From Rhynchopus sp. YZ270_cl-10 (lineage: Eukaryota > Euglenozoa > Diplonemea > Diplonemida > Diplonemidae), in the NCBI GenBank assembly GCA_964035575.1, contig OZ037853.1:838501-902500 (forward strand): a stretch of DNA of 64,000 bases, written 5' to 3'. The first letter of the stretch is position 1, and every line of letters starts with the position of its first letter. Positions 54,601 to 63,108 of the stretch are shown here, piece after piece. The notes beneath the pieces are model-generated. The model was given only the letters and a program-made list of their open reading frames with translations, was not told where the DNA came from and ran no database searches. Both the position numbers and the translations under genes were made by a program.

Positions 54601-57600
54601 TGCAAGCTGCCCTCCCCGTGCGTATGGGGGGCTTGGGGGTGCGCCGTGCATACGACCACTGGACCGCTGCCGCTATGGGAGCTGCTAGTGGCACCTTCGA
54701 TTTATGCAAGCACCTGGACAAACACTACCGTTGGGATGCTGGAGGGTGGAGCCACACTGCCACCCGGTACAATGAGCTTGTGGACGCCGACGCCCGCGTG
54801 AACCCAGAGGAGCAGCCCCAGCAAATCCTCAAACAGCGTGATCTGTCGGCCCCGATCATCACACGTCAAGTGTCTGAGTTGCGCGACACTGGGGACATCC
54901 AGGACCGTGCCCGGCTGAATTCCCTTCAGCTGCCCTTGGCGGGGGCGTGGATTACCGCATTACCCACCCCAGAAAACGTCATCAACCCGGAAGAGTTTCG
55001 AGCAGTGGTCCGTCTCAGACTGGGTCTTGCGGTGCACAGGGACAAGGCACTATGCGAACAATGTGGTCGGCCCATGGATGAGTTCGGGATACACGCCCTC
55101 AACTGCAGCCATGGGGGTTGCACGATTCGCAGGCATGACCGGCTACGCGATCTGGTGGGCATGCTGGGTTCGAAGGCGGGCCTCGCTCCGTCCCTGGAGC
55201 CTAAGCACATCGTCCTCGGAGGGACCAAACCGGCAGACATCTTCTTCTCCATCGGAGTCGGTGATGGCAAGCCTAGAGCGGTGGACTGCGTGGTAGCGAA
55301 TCCCCTCGCCGCGTCGCATGTCCAAGGGGCGGCCCGGGCGGTGGGACACGCCGCGGTCACACATCAGACGGCGAAACGGCGCAAGCACGGCGAAGCCTGC
55401 AGGAAAGCTCATATTTCCTTCACAGCCTTTGCAGCCGAGGTCCTTGGGGGGCTAGGTCCGGAGGCAGACACGCTGTGGCGCCATCTGAACAAGATGGCTG
55501 CGGAGCGAGCGGACGGGGATAAAGTTCTGGCATCGGTCAAGTGGAACGAACGTCTGGCCGTGTGTGTCCAGCGGGAGGTGGGCGCCACATTGCTGAAGAG
55601 AGGCGCCCTGTGCTTCAGCCTTGAGGTCACGCGCACAGCAGTGCCAGCGGTAGCAGTGTCCCTCGACAAGAGCTACTACGTCTCGCCAGACCCTCCCGAT
55701 GACCGTTTCCCTTCGTACGTGGATGACCATCTGTACCGCTTGTCTGAGAACGACTGTGAAGTTGAAGAGGAACCTGTCGCTCCCGTCGCCCCTGATCCCC
55801 TTTATGACGTCGACGAAGCCACGGCAGCGATGGAGGCATGGCTGAGCCGACAAGCGGGCAAGGAATCCACCCATCCGTCCACCCTTGAAGTACCCTCCAC
55901 TCCCTGCGAAGACCCTGCAACAGCATTCAAGGCGCTGGAGACATGTGACCCCCCGCCGGCCCTGCCGCTACAGCTGTCCTCCCTCGGGTGCTCCGTTCCC
56001 GCGGACTTCCGCTACACAGTGGGCGACTGTTGCTTCGATGCCGTGGCGTACCAGTGCGGGAGGAGTGCGGGGTCCCTGAGACAGGCGGCGATTGCACAGG
56101 TGGTCCAAGACGAGGACTTAGCGGCTCGCGCTGAACCAAGTGTCGGAGTATGGGCGCGACAGATGAGCATCGCTGGGTGTGCGCGTCCTGACACTTGGGC
56201 TGACATGGTGACGGTTAGCGGCCTGGCCCGAGCTCTGCATTCCCTGGTGGTGGTGTTCATTGGTGGCCATCGACCGTCGGTCTTCACCCCCTCAGGCGAA
56301 GTGGGATACCGTCAGGTGCTCGCACTAGCCCACGATGGCCGCACCGCAGGTCACTTCACGCCGGTCAATATCCCCGAGAAGCTGACGCAGTTCCTCCTCA
56401 TGCATGAACCGACCCCGCGCCTGCCGCCTCTCACTTGTGTGTCACGCGAGGGGCTTCTGGACTGCCCCCTGGAAGACTCACGGGCGGATTTCGGGAAATG
56501 CGAGCTGTGCTCGGCTGCGGTCCTCGGTCGTGAACGTCATTGGGAGTGTCGGGAGTGCTCAGTTTGGGTGTGTGTGCCGTGTCGTTCCCTCCCCTCAACC
56601 TGCCCGCGGGCCCTGCCAGTGTCCAGCAAGCCATGCGCGGCGAGGATCATTGCGCGCGCGCACGAGATGATTGACCCCAAGAGCATTAACTTGGTGAAGG
56701 TACAGCGTGAAGCTCGCGTGACCAGCCAAGTGGAGACTGCAAAGGCGCGGAGGGCACAGACGCAACGCAACATGAGACAGGCATCATCAGACGTCCAGGG
56801 ACAAGAGAGCGGCTACTCCACCACACATTCAGCCCTCCCTACTCCGGTCGCGTCCTCGGTGCCCCCTGTCGCACAAGCAGTTGCCCGTCCCGGCGCCTCT
56901 GCGCAGACACACCCTGGTTCGGACGGGGCAACACAACCTCAGACCGGTACGGAGAGTGGCTTCTCAAACACCCACTCAGCCCTCCCCGTATCTTCTTCCT
57001 CTGAGGCAGTTCCCTCTTCCGTCCACCCGAGAGAGCAGCCGCCCGCCGCATCGCAGGGCAGCGAGTTCTCTATGGACCTCATCGACGAATCAGAACTCGC
57101 AGTCCCCATGTCTGACGCCACTTCGGCCCCCAGCACGTACACGCAATCGGAGAGTGGCTCTCAACCCGCACCTACAGCCCTCCCGACCAACGTGCCGTTC
57201 TATGCCGGTATGGCGCCCTGCCCAGGATTCAACAACATGGGGTGTCCAGCGACCGCCGAGGCGTGGAAGGACACGTTCTACCCGAACACGCTTCAGCACC
57301 AGTCGCTGGCAGCGGGAGGGGATTGGCAGTCGGTGGATGACGCCCTCACCTGCCTCTACCTGTGGAAAGAAGCGAAGAAGCCGTCGATGAGCTCCGACGA
57401 GGTGGAAGAGGCTTACACCCTCTACAACCGTCTGCGGGGCCTAAAGCGGAGCAGGAACTCGCGGCCGTCCCAGAGCACTTGAGTTTTTCTTTTTCATTCT
57501 TTACTTTTGTTTGGCTTTTAGCCTCCCCCCTCCCCCTTTGCCTATTGGTTTTATTTTATTTTATTTTTAGAATTAGAGTGTACAGCTAGGTAGGACCAGA

Positions 57601-57787
57601 CGTCGTTAACAGCTATGAACCAAAGAGGTTCTCAGTGTCGTCGGCCAAGCCCCTTCACCAAAAAAGACTACAACAAGAAAACAAACACACAGAAAAAAAA
57701 GTAAAAGAATGCCCTTCCTCAGTCCGGAAGTATCACCTCAACCGGTCACACCTGCCGTAAAATAGAGAGAGGTTACAGAATACAGAT

Positions 57788-57830
<43 letters not shown>
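51662..57830 (+). mobile_element. R2/NeSL-type non-LTR retrotransposon with OTU domains, ORF intact
   Basis: The 5' flank ACCAAAAAACGACCAAAAAA (ending 51660) and 3' flank GTACCTAAAGTGTCCAAAAC (from 57831) are contiguous in a related repeat at 22715-22750, so the junctions can be read directly. The element ends in an A-run (57794-57830). Target duplication is up to ~9 bp (A-run plus GT), ambiguous because of the poly-A. It contains one long ORF and a ~310-bp 3' UTR. A restriction-like endonuclease downstream of the RT places it with the early-branching non-LTR clades. No lesion is visible in the ORF, so it looks recent. Confidence 0.9.
51663..57482 (+). CDS. Retrotransposon protein: OTU - Zn fingers - RT - RLE - OTU - Zn finger (1939 aa)
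   Basis: Numbered from ATG 51663; a start at 51972 (MRGGNEQDAQVDAERERVDA) is also likely and would leave a 310-nt 5' UTR. In order: an OTU-type cysteine protease (SDNCLF, Cys144; NHFDAVY, His257); a C2H2 finger (CPLPHC...H...H) and a CxxC/CxxC finger (~310-385); reverse transcriptase (~580-860) with GTAAGPSGLRADHL, DFSNAFNTV, SGVQQGDPLGPLLF and catalytic YLDD at 810-813; CxxC...H..C finger from Cys1131, then RRHD; restriction-like endonuclease residues KPAD (Asp1192) and AVDCVV (Asp1208); a second OTU-like domain (GDCCFDAV, Cys1456; GHFTPV, His1564); a Cys-rich finger (CELC...CREC...CVPC, ~1620-1640); degenerate SGYSTTHSALP repeats; and a conserved-looking C-terminal tail. It acts in target-primed reverse transcription; the OTU role is unknown. 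Confidence 0.9.
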   Translation: MVCHVAALLRALLADTLSWKEPCRRRRRRRRRWIARNPWCQGLRLMCRCSLSGVRRCVAWGHCPQDNPPLAGSRRRSRALFRMRHVGRDRVGRCRHVWAGPGAMRGGNEQDAQVDAERERVDAFLSSISQGAAVRVPNSESDNCLFVSLFQAQTRNRPPPTAAECTELRELFADRAVETRAQGEVMLGGQKQLDAYVAGLRGDAWGDHFAIHLAANVWRENILVVQCGENPVVRIRATRLSTKEVARTRVITRVGNHFDAVYADNDAIELLTAGAPYSLLNPDTIAAHPLAAITADSTASCSLDPPAQGYYCPLPHCSGSKIHRSAEFKHRKLRDHLQEHAQQGDILPAADLRRLKFTQCVRCGDVLPIKAKDGTCFSCRGATAPSAVPPIRKRSQQEVDDDRLLPSAHDIAVSRSRVMEFIPDYMLRAVTEAVNIALLDIAANAKDLSAWNRFGMLWKTLLRTRRSGKTKKKRMREKRIEDLERWEKGELSALWRDAQAQVPGRRAEQEAPIFEDLERACVAEARKGRPAAAFSRLSSSGLAPDSEATLQALRAKHPPPPSKVELGPALVKPATPDDLTPAQVLALVKRMPRGTAAGPSGLRADHLKQMLNESDVNILPALTHVLNAVRAARVPDEVTPFLAGARLMALPKGANDVRPIAVGETLRRLAAKSYAADVKKQAKDILLPGKQVGVGVEGGIEAATETVRDFAFRHIGQDKVVLKIDFSNAFNTVCRNTLLNQTRAHLPKLSRFVEWCYVYPSSLVYGEVVVQSQSGVQQGDPLGPLLFSLVVKGLTETVRDLPGVDLSVWYLDDGTLMGSPAAVAKAFEVLKSESLKLGLKVNSSKCELIPLGGEKNHTDAVLQDAGFAVADLKVLREGFSFLGAPIGSDEYCDEFMESTMLEFSKKLRLLGKLGDAQVALSLLRHCEGFCKTVFYMRALRHQGDHKWLDKYDKEVDRVLAQILSSPGSDPDALMPDAARVQAALPVRMGGLGVRRAYDHWTAAAMGAASGTFDLCKHLDKHYRWDAGGWSHTATRYNELVDADARVNPEEQPQQILKQRDLSAPIITRQVSELRDTGDIQDRARLNSLQLPLAGAWITALPTPENVINPEEFRAVVRLRLGLAVHRDKALCEQCGRPMDEFGIHALNCSHGGCTIRRHDRLRDLVGMLGSKAGLAPSLEPKHIVLGGTKPADIFFSIGVGDGKPRAVDCVVANPLAASHVQGAARAVGHAAVTHQTAKRRKHGEACRKAHISFTAFAAEVLGGLGPEADTLWRHLNKMAAERADGDKVLASVKWNERLAVCVQREVGATLLKRGALCFSLEVTRTAVPAVAVSLDKSYYVSPDPPDDRFPSYVDDHLYRLSENDCEVEEEPVAPVAPDPLYDVDEATAAMEAWLSRQAGKESTHPSTLEVPSTPCEDPATAFKALETCDPPPALPLQLSSLGCSVPADFRYTVGDCCFDAVAYQCGRSAGSLRQAAIAQVVQDEDLAARAEPSVGVWARQMSIAGCARPDTWADMVTVSGLARALHSLVVVFIGGHRPSVFTPSGEVGYRQVLALAHDGRTAGHFTPVNIPEKLTQFLLMHEPTPRLPPLTCVSREGLLDCPLEDSRADFGKCELCSAAVLGRERHWECRECSVWVCVPCRSLPSTCPRALPVSSKPCAARIIARAHEMIDPKSINLVKVQREARVTSQVETAKARRAQTQRNMRQASSDVQGQESGYSTTHSALPTPVASSVPPVAQAVARPGASAQTHPGSDGATQPQTGTESGFSNTHSALPVSSSSEAVPSSVHPREQPPAASQGSEFSMDLIDESELAVPMSDATSAPSTYTQSESGSQPAPTALPTNVPFYAGMAPCPGFNNMGCPATAEAWKDTFYPNTLQHQSLAAGGDWQSVDDALTCLYLWKEAKKPSMSSDEVEEAYTLYNRLRGLKRSRNSRPSQST

Positions 57831-57833
<3 letters not shown>

Positions 57834-58365
57834 CCTAAAGTGTCCAAAACAGGTCGGAATGGACTCACAGGACATTTTTGGGGCAGTTTTGTGCCCAAGC
57901 AGCTGTCATGATGTCGAAATTTTGCTGTTTTTTTGATTTTTTTCACCAAAAATGGCTATTTTACCCAACATGGCCAAAACCGTCAAAATGCCACTTTTTC
58001 ACTACTTTTTTGCATTTTATCATATTCTGAGTCGCTCTTATCATGAATTTTCGGGTCACAGGGTGTTTCTGACCCATTTCTGGGGGGTTTTCCGACCGGA
58101 GGTGGCCTGGAAATGGCCAAAAATGCCGTAAGAGGTTATTACGACAATGGTTCCCACCTATAAACAGTGGAGTCGCACCCCTAGACCCGCCCTTCTCTTC
58201 AACCTCTGTGCAGCCATGCAGGATGCCGCCCCGGCGCTTTCTGCACAGTTCTCCCCCGAAGAACACCAGCACAAGCGTCGCGTGTGCCTCAGCCTGCTTT
58301 CCAACCCTCTCCGACCGTGGCGTTGTCGAACTTTATTTTCTCGTATTCTGAAAGGGGTTCTGTGG
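57831..58365. repeat. Interrupted host repeat 3' of the retrotransposon
   Basis: From 57831 the sequence continues the repeat seen at 22733-22830 (CAGCTGTCATGATGTCGAAA). Further on, GGGTGTTTCTGACC and GGCCAAAAATGCC match the inverse of the left part of the 21904-23489 element. The retrotransposon thus inserted into a relative of that TIR element. 58140-58360 is GC-richer and unmatched. Confidence 0.6.
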
Positions 58366-58565
58366 GGGTGCCCAGGTACAGAAGTGTGACCACTTTTTTA
58401 GAATTGCATTTTACGGCCCAGAAGACCCCCCTATGGGTAGTTTCGGGGCAAGAACAGGTTTTCTGGGGTGTGTGGGGTGGTTGGAGGCGGTTTTGGCACT
58501 TTCTGATAGGCGGTTTTCACTAATTTGAAAAACGTCAAATGTGACACCACTTTGATATCCCCTAG
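58366..58565 (-). repeat. Right arm of the large inverted repeat
   Basis: Reverse complement of 51205-51415 at high identity over GGGTGCCCAGGTACAGAAGT ... GATATCCCCTA. Its outer continuation (TGGCGGACAATTTCC, TATATACCTTCCC) is displaced to about 59588-59627 by later insertions, including the MITE at 58640-58936 and satellite units. Confidence 0.75.
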
Positions 58566-58639
58566 ACCCCCCCCCACCCCCCCACGGACCAGATTTTTGG
58601 CGGACATTTTTTTTTTTTTTTTTTTTTTTTGGTCTGAAA

Positions 58640-58936
58640 CAGGCTCTCCGCTAGGATTTCCGATTTTGAAAAAGTTCTGTTGATGGTCCACGTTGGTGGG
58701 TACATGCTTGCGCCGCAGGCGCACGGTACGCAACTTTTTTTTTTTTCCAACACCCGATTTTGACTTTTTTGGGACGTTTGAGCACTCACCTCTCCATATC
58801 TTCTTCTCCTGAGCTTTTTTGACAAGTAGCACGGGTCTAAACCACTCAACAGAACTTTTTTTTTCCCTTTTTTTTTCCCATTTTCAAAAAGTTCTGTTGA
58901 CAATCAACAGAACTTTAGTACCTAGCGGAGAGCCTG
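58640..58936. mobile_element. hAT-type MITE (297 bp), copy 3 in EF2 intron 1
   Basis: Perfect 16-bp termini CAGGCTCTCCGCTAGG and CCTAGCGGAGAGCCTG, flanked by a perfect 8-bp duplication GTCTGAAA (58632-58639 and 58937-58944). This clean duplication in unique sequence defines the family as hAT-type. Same interior as the tandem copies at 19080-19682, including the GCGCCGCAGGCGCACGGTAC box and the AGTTCTGTTGACAATCAACA palindrome. Confidence 0.95.
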
Positions 58937-59009
58937 GTCTGAAAATTGCGGACATTTTGGGTTTTTTCACCGGGGTTGTACATGATTTTGACCAAAGATT
59001 TATATAAAC

Positions 59010-59440
59010 TCGTCCATTTCGGCAAATTGACCCCACCACACAATGGACGGATTCCGAAAATGCAAATGACAGTGTTTTCGCGTATTTTCATGGTTTCAGC
59101 ATCAGGGAGAGAAAATCTGGGTAATGTGGGATTTACCTTGGCCCCTTTACCTTACACTCATTTTGACCAAAACCAAGAACTTGGCCACTTCGGCAAATTG
59201 ACCCCACCACAGCGCGGAGAGATTCCGGAAATGCCAATCGCGGTATGTTTTGGGGCTGAAAACCCACTGTTTTTCCAGGGGAAATTTTTCGATTTCAGCA
59301 GCATTTGTTGGCCGAAAATGGGCCCACCAATTAGTGACCGGGCTCATATTTTCAAAAATTTAAGTGGTCAAAAAATTGTCCAATTTTCAATATCGACCCT
59401 ACCACTTTCTGGACGGATTCCGGAAATGCCAAAAAACTGT
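59010..59440. repeat. Three diverged tandem units with GACCCCACCAC
   Basis: Units at about 59020, 59195 and 59388 share (G/A)AATTGACCCCACCAC(A) and GGA.GGATTCCG(G/A)AAATGC, period ~175-190 bp. Related single units lie at 3070, 3278, 26225 and 48195. They behave like a degenerate dispersed satellite. Confidence 0.65.
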
Positions 59441-59775
59441 GTTTTGGGTCACGAATCCGCGCCATGTCACCCAAAAACCAGCGGGAAAAAAAAAAAAAAA
59501 AAAAAAATGTCCGACCCCCCCCAGTTTGGAGGCGGGGGGGTGGGGGGTCCCCCCCCACCCCCCCGCCTCCAAAATATTATGCGGAAATTGTCCGCCAAAA
59601 TGATTTATATACCTTCCCGTGGGGACCCGGTGAATTTTTCTGAGTGCATTTTTTTGTGAATTTTCTGGGAAAAATGACCCCAAATCACCCCATTATGAAA
59701 ATCGTCAAAAATTTAGCCACTGATGACACCACGTCGACAGTCGACAATCAACAACCAACAACCAACCCCACACAG

Positions 59776-62700
59776 TTCCGTGATTGCGCGCGTTGAGAAC
59801 GGAAAGTCGACCCTGACTGACTCCCTTGCCGCCGCTGCCGGAATCATTGCCATGACCAAGGCTGGAGACTCCTGTGTGATCGACACCCGTGAGCAGGTAT
59901 GTGGGAGTTGCTGTTCTTGTTGTGATTTGTGTGTGCGTGTGTGTTTGGTAACTATTTGGGGTAATTCTTTCACAGAATATGGCCCCATATGTGTGTATGT
60001 GTGTGCACGTGACGGGCATTGATCTGTCACTGTGCTCGTGGATACATTCAGTCAATCTTGAAATGGTGAATACAAAACCAGTGAACGAGCTTCATATTTT
60101 CCATGCACACACCCTCACCCCTACCCCCACCCCTTGCACAGGAGCGTTGCATCACGATCAAGTCGACCTCGATCCCCCTGTACTTTGAGCTGTCTGAGAA
60201 GCTTCTGAACGACGAGATGCTGAAGAAGCAGACCGGAGGATACCGCAGAGACTTCCTTATCAACCTGATTGACTCGCCCGGGCACGTTGACTTCTCGTCT
60301 GAGGTGACCGCCGCCCTGCGTGTGACTGACGGAGCCCTTGTGGTTGTGGACTGCGTTGAGGGCTCCGTGCAGACTGCCACGCTGCGTCAGGCCCTGTCTG
60401 AGCGCATCAAGCCTGTTGTCATGGTGAACAAGGTGGACCGTGCCCTTCTGGAGCTTCAGCTTGACCCCGAGGAGGCCTACCAGTCGTTCTTCCGTACCAT
60501 CCAGACTGTGAACGATGTGATTGCGACCTACAACGACGAGCACCTCGGTGACGTGCAGGTGTACCCCGAGACCGGAACCGTCGGATTCGGATCTGGACTC
60601 CACTCGTGGGCGTTCACCCTGAACAAGTTCGCACGCATGTACGCGTCGAAGTTCGGAGTGGACGAGGAGAAGATGGTGAAGCGTCTCTGGGGAGACTCGT
60701 TCTTCGACGCCAAGCGCAAGAAGTGGACCACTGATGCGACTGCGGGAACCCAGCGTGCGTTCTGCCAGTTCTGCATGGAGCCGATCCGTAATGTGTTCGA
60801 CGCCGTGATGAACGAGAAGAAGGACAAGATGGAGAAGATGCTCAAGGCCCTGAACATCACCCTGAAGGGAGACGAGAAGGAGCTGACCCAGAAGAAGCTG
60901 CTCAAGTGCATCATGCAGAAGTTCCTGCCCGCCTCTGACGCACTCCTCCAGATGATTGTGACCAAGCTGCCGTCCCCTCGCCAGGCACAGGCCTACCGTG
61001 CGGACCAGCTGTACACCGGAGTGGTTAGGACGGAGGACTCTGGTGTGTTCAAGCCGAACAACGACAAGTACTTCCAGGGACTGAAGAACTGCGACCCCAC
61101 CGCACCCCTGATCATGTACGTGTCGAAGATGTTTCCCGTGGTAGGCCAGAGACGTTTCATCGCGTTCGGACGTGTCTTTTCTGGTAAGATCAAGGCCGGA
61201 CAGAAGGCACGCATCATGGGACCCAACTACGAGTACGGAACCAAGAAGGACATGACTGTGAAGAACATCCAGCGTACCCTGTTCATGATGGGACATTACC
61301 AGGAGGACGTTGAGGACGTGCCCTGTGGTAACGTTGTGGGTCTTGTCGGAGTCGACAACTTCATTGTGAAGACAGCGACCATCACCGACGAGAAGGAGGT
61401 TGAGTGCTACCCCCTGAAGGACATGAAGTACAGTGTGTCGCCCGTTGTGCGCGTCGCTGTGGAGTGCTGCTCCCCCGCCGACCTGCCCAAGCTTGTTGAG
61501 GGACTGAAGCGTCTGTCGAATGCTGACCTGCTTGTGCAATGCTCAGTTGAGGAGTCGGGAGAGCACATCATCACCGGAGCGGGAGAGCTTCACCTTGAGA
61601 TCTGCCTGAAGGACCTCCAGGAGCACTACATGGATGGCGCCAAGTTGAGGATCAGCGAGCCCGTTGTGTCGTTCCGTGAGACCATCACCGAGGTGTCTGA
61701 CCGCCAGTGTCTGTCCAAGTCGCCGAACAAGCACAACCGTCTCTTCTGCAAGGGAGAGCCCCTTGGAGACGAGCTCTGCAACGCTATTGACGCCAACGAC
61801 AAGGGAATCCACTGCGCTGCGGACCCCAGGATCCGTGCCCGCACCCTGGCCGACGAGTTCGACTGGGATGTTGCCGAGGCACGTAAGATATGGTGCTTCG
61901 GACCCGACGGCACTGGACCCAACCTGGTGGTTGACGTGACGATGGGAGTGCAGAACATGAACGAGGTGAAGGACTCGTTCGTGGCAGCCTGGAACTGGGC
62001 CACGAAGGAGGGAGTGATGTGTGAGGAGACGATGCGTGGTGTCCGTATCAACATCGAGGACATGACCATGAACTCTGACGCCATCCACAGAGGAGGAGGT
62101 CAGATCATCCCCACCGCCCGTCGTGTGTACTACGCATGCTGCCTCACCGCCAAGCCCCAGCTTATGGAGCCCATCTTCCTTGTCGACATCCAGACTGTCG
62201 AGCACGCCATGGGAGGAATCTACGCAGTCCTCAACAAGCGTCGTGGTATCATGCTTGGAGAGGAGAACCGTCCCGGGACCCCGATCTACAACGTATGTCG
62301 TGTTTTTTTTTTTTATAAGACATGTAGGCATTTCTATTTGTGTACCTGAGTGTGGGGATGCGTTCAAGAATTAAACTCTTCCCCCAAACCCCTTTTCGTC
62401 TTTGTTTTCTTTATCCAAACGGCAAGTGGATGCGTAATAATTTTGCAACTGACGCGCTGGAGAGGCCCTAGCCAAAACATGGCGTGTTAGGGGAAATATA
62501 TACGTCGCACAGATAGATCAGAGACCCCACCCGATATGTTTTTCATTTTAGCTGTGAAACGTATAACACCATCTTCGTCCTATTTTTCGGCGATTTTCAA
62601 ACATGATTGAAAACAAAGAACTGCACTGCTTTTGATCCATGATCTCGACACCACACCACAACACCACACCACCACAGGTGCGAGCATACCTCCCCGTATC

Positions 62701-63108
62701 TGAGTCCTTCGGATTCGGAGAAGACCTTCGTTCCCACACAGGAGGACTGGTATGTGAAAGCTGCTTTTGTGCACATAGGTTTTGTTTTACCACTCTGTCC
62801 TGATTTTATTGTTTGTATTGACTTGGAGCTGACCCCACTGTCCACCAGCTTTTCTCAACTGAAGTAACCAATCTATGTTATACAACGGCCAATCTTCACT
62901 TTCCTGATTGTTTGTCCCTGTCTGATCACCACCCACACCACCACTCTCACAGGCATTCCCGCAGTGCGTGTTCGACCACTGGGCCATCTTCCCCGGCGAT
63001 CCGCTTGCCGAGACCGGTCTCGCATCCGAGATCAGGCAGAAGATCCGTACCCGTAAGGGTCTCAATCCTGAGGTGCCGCCGTTGGAGAAGTTCTGCGATA
63101 AGTTGTAG
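59776..63108 (+). CDS. EEF2: Translation elongation factor 2, exons 2-5
   Basis: EF2 is the GTPase that translocates the ribosome. Exons are 59776-59896, 60142-62292, 62678-62749 and 62953-63108 (TAG); with exon 1 the protein is 854 aa, normal for the family. All introns start GTATGT and end CAG. G2/switch I (ERCITIKST), G3 ([12 protein letters not shown]) and G4 (NKVDR) are canonical. The C-terminal EF-G-like domains are complete ([18 protein letters not shown]), and the diphthamide histidine is kept at residue 711 ([10 protein letters not shown]). The oddity is G1: the near-invariant AHVDHGKST reads ARVENGKST (residues 26-34), with only GKST retained. The region just after is also unusual ([11 protein letters not shown] for the usual ETRFTDTR..EQ). 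Exon 3 has strongly biased codons (GGA, CGT, AAG), as in highly expressed genes. Confidence 0.95.
62347..62444 (+). repeat. Cassette shared by EF2 intron 3 and Prp31 intron 3
   Basis: About 98 bp from TGAGTGTGGGGATGCGTTCA through AGAATTAAACTCTT, TTTCTTTATCCAAA and GTGGATGCGTAATAATTTT match 27108-27206 in Prp31 intron 3 at roughly 85-90%. Flanking intron sequence does not match. Both sit mid-intron in the sense strand. No inverted ends or duplication are visible. Confidence 0.75.

Larger units (their letters stand above)
41974..59775 (+). other. 17.8-kb EF2 intron 1, packed with mobile elements
   Basis: Bounded by GTATGTA and CACACAG. From left to right it contains a TGTTGGGCCGTAAAAATG hairpin (42161-42255), hAT-N1-like sequence (42480-42730), an unclassified 3.8-kb insertion (43237-47067), a Harbinger-type MITE (47452-47854), the second hairpin (47865-47980), a 479-bp MITE (48049-48527), hAT-N1-like sequence (50640-50960), a non-LTR retrotransposon between inverted repeats (51205-58565), the third hAT MITE (58640-58936) and satellite-like units (59010-59440). 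If cis-spliced, the mobile load explains the size. Confidence 0.65.

Noticed and set aside
60121-61539. 472-codon minus-strand ORF opposite EF2 exon 3
   Set aside because: It is an antisense shadow caused by the strong codon bias of EF2.
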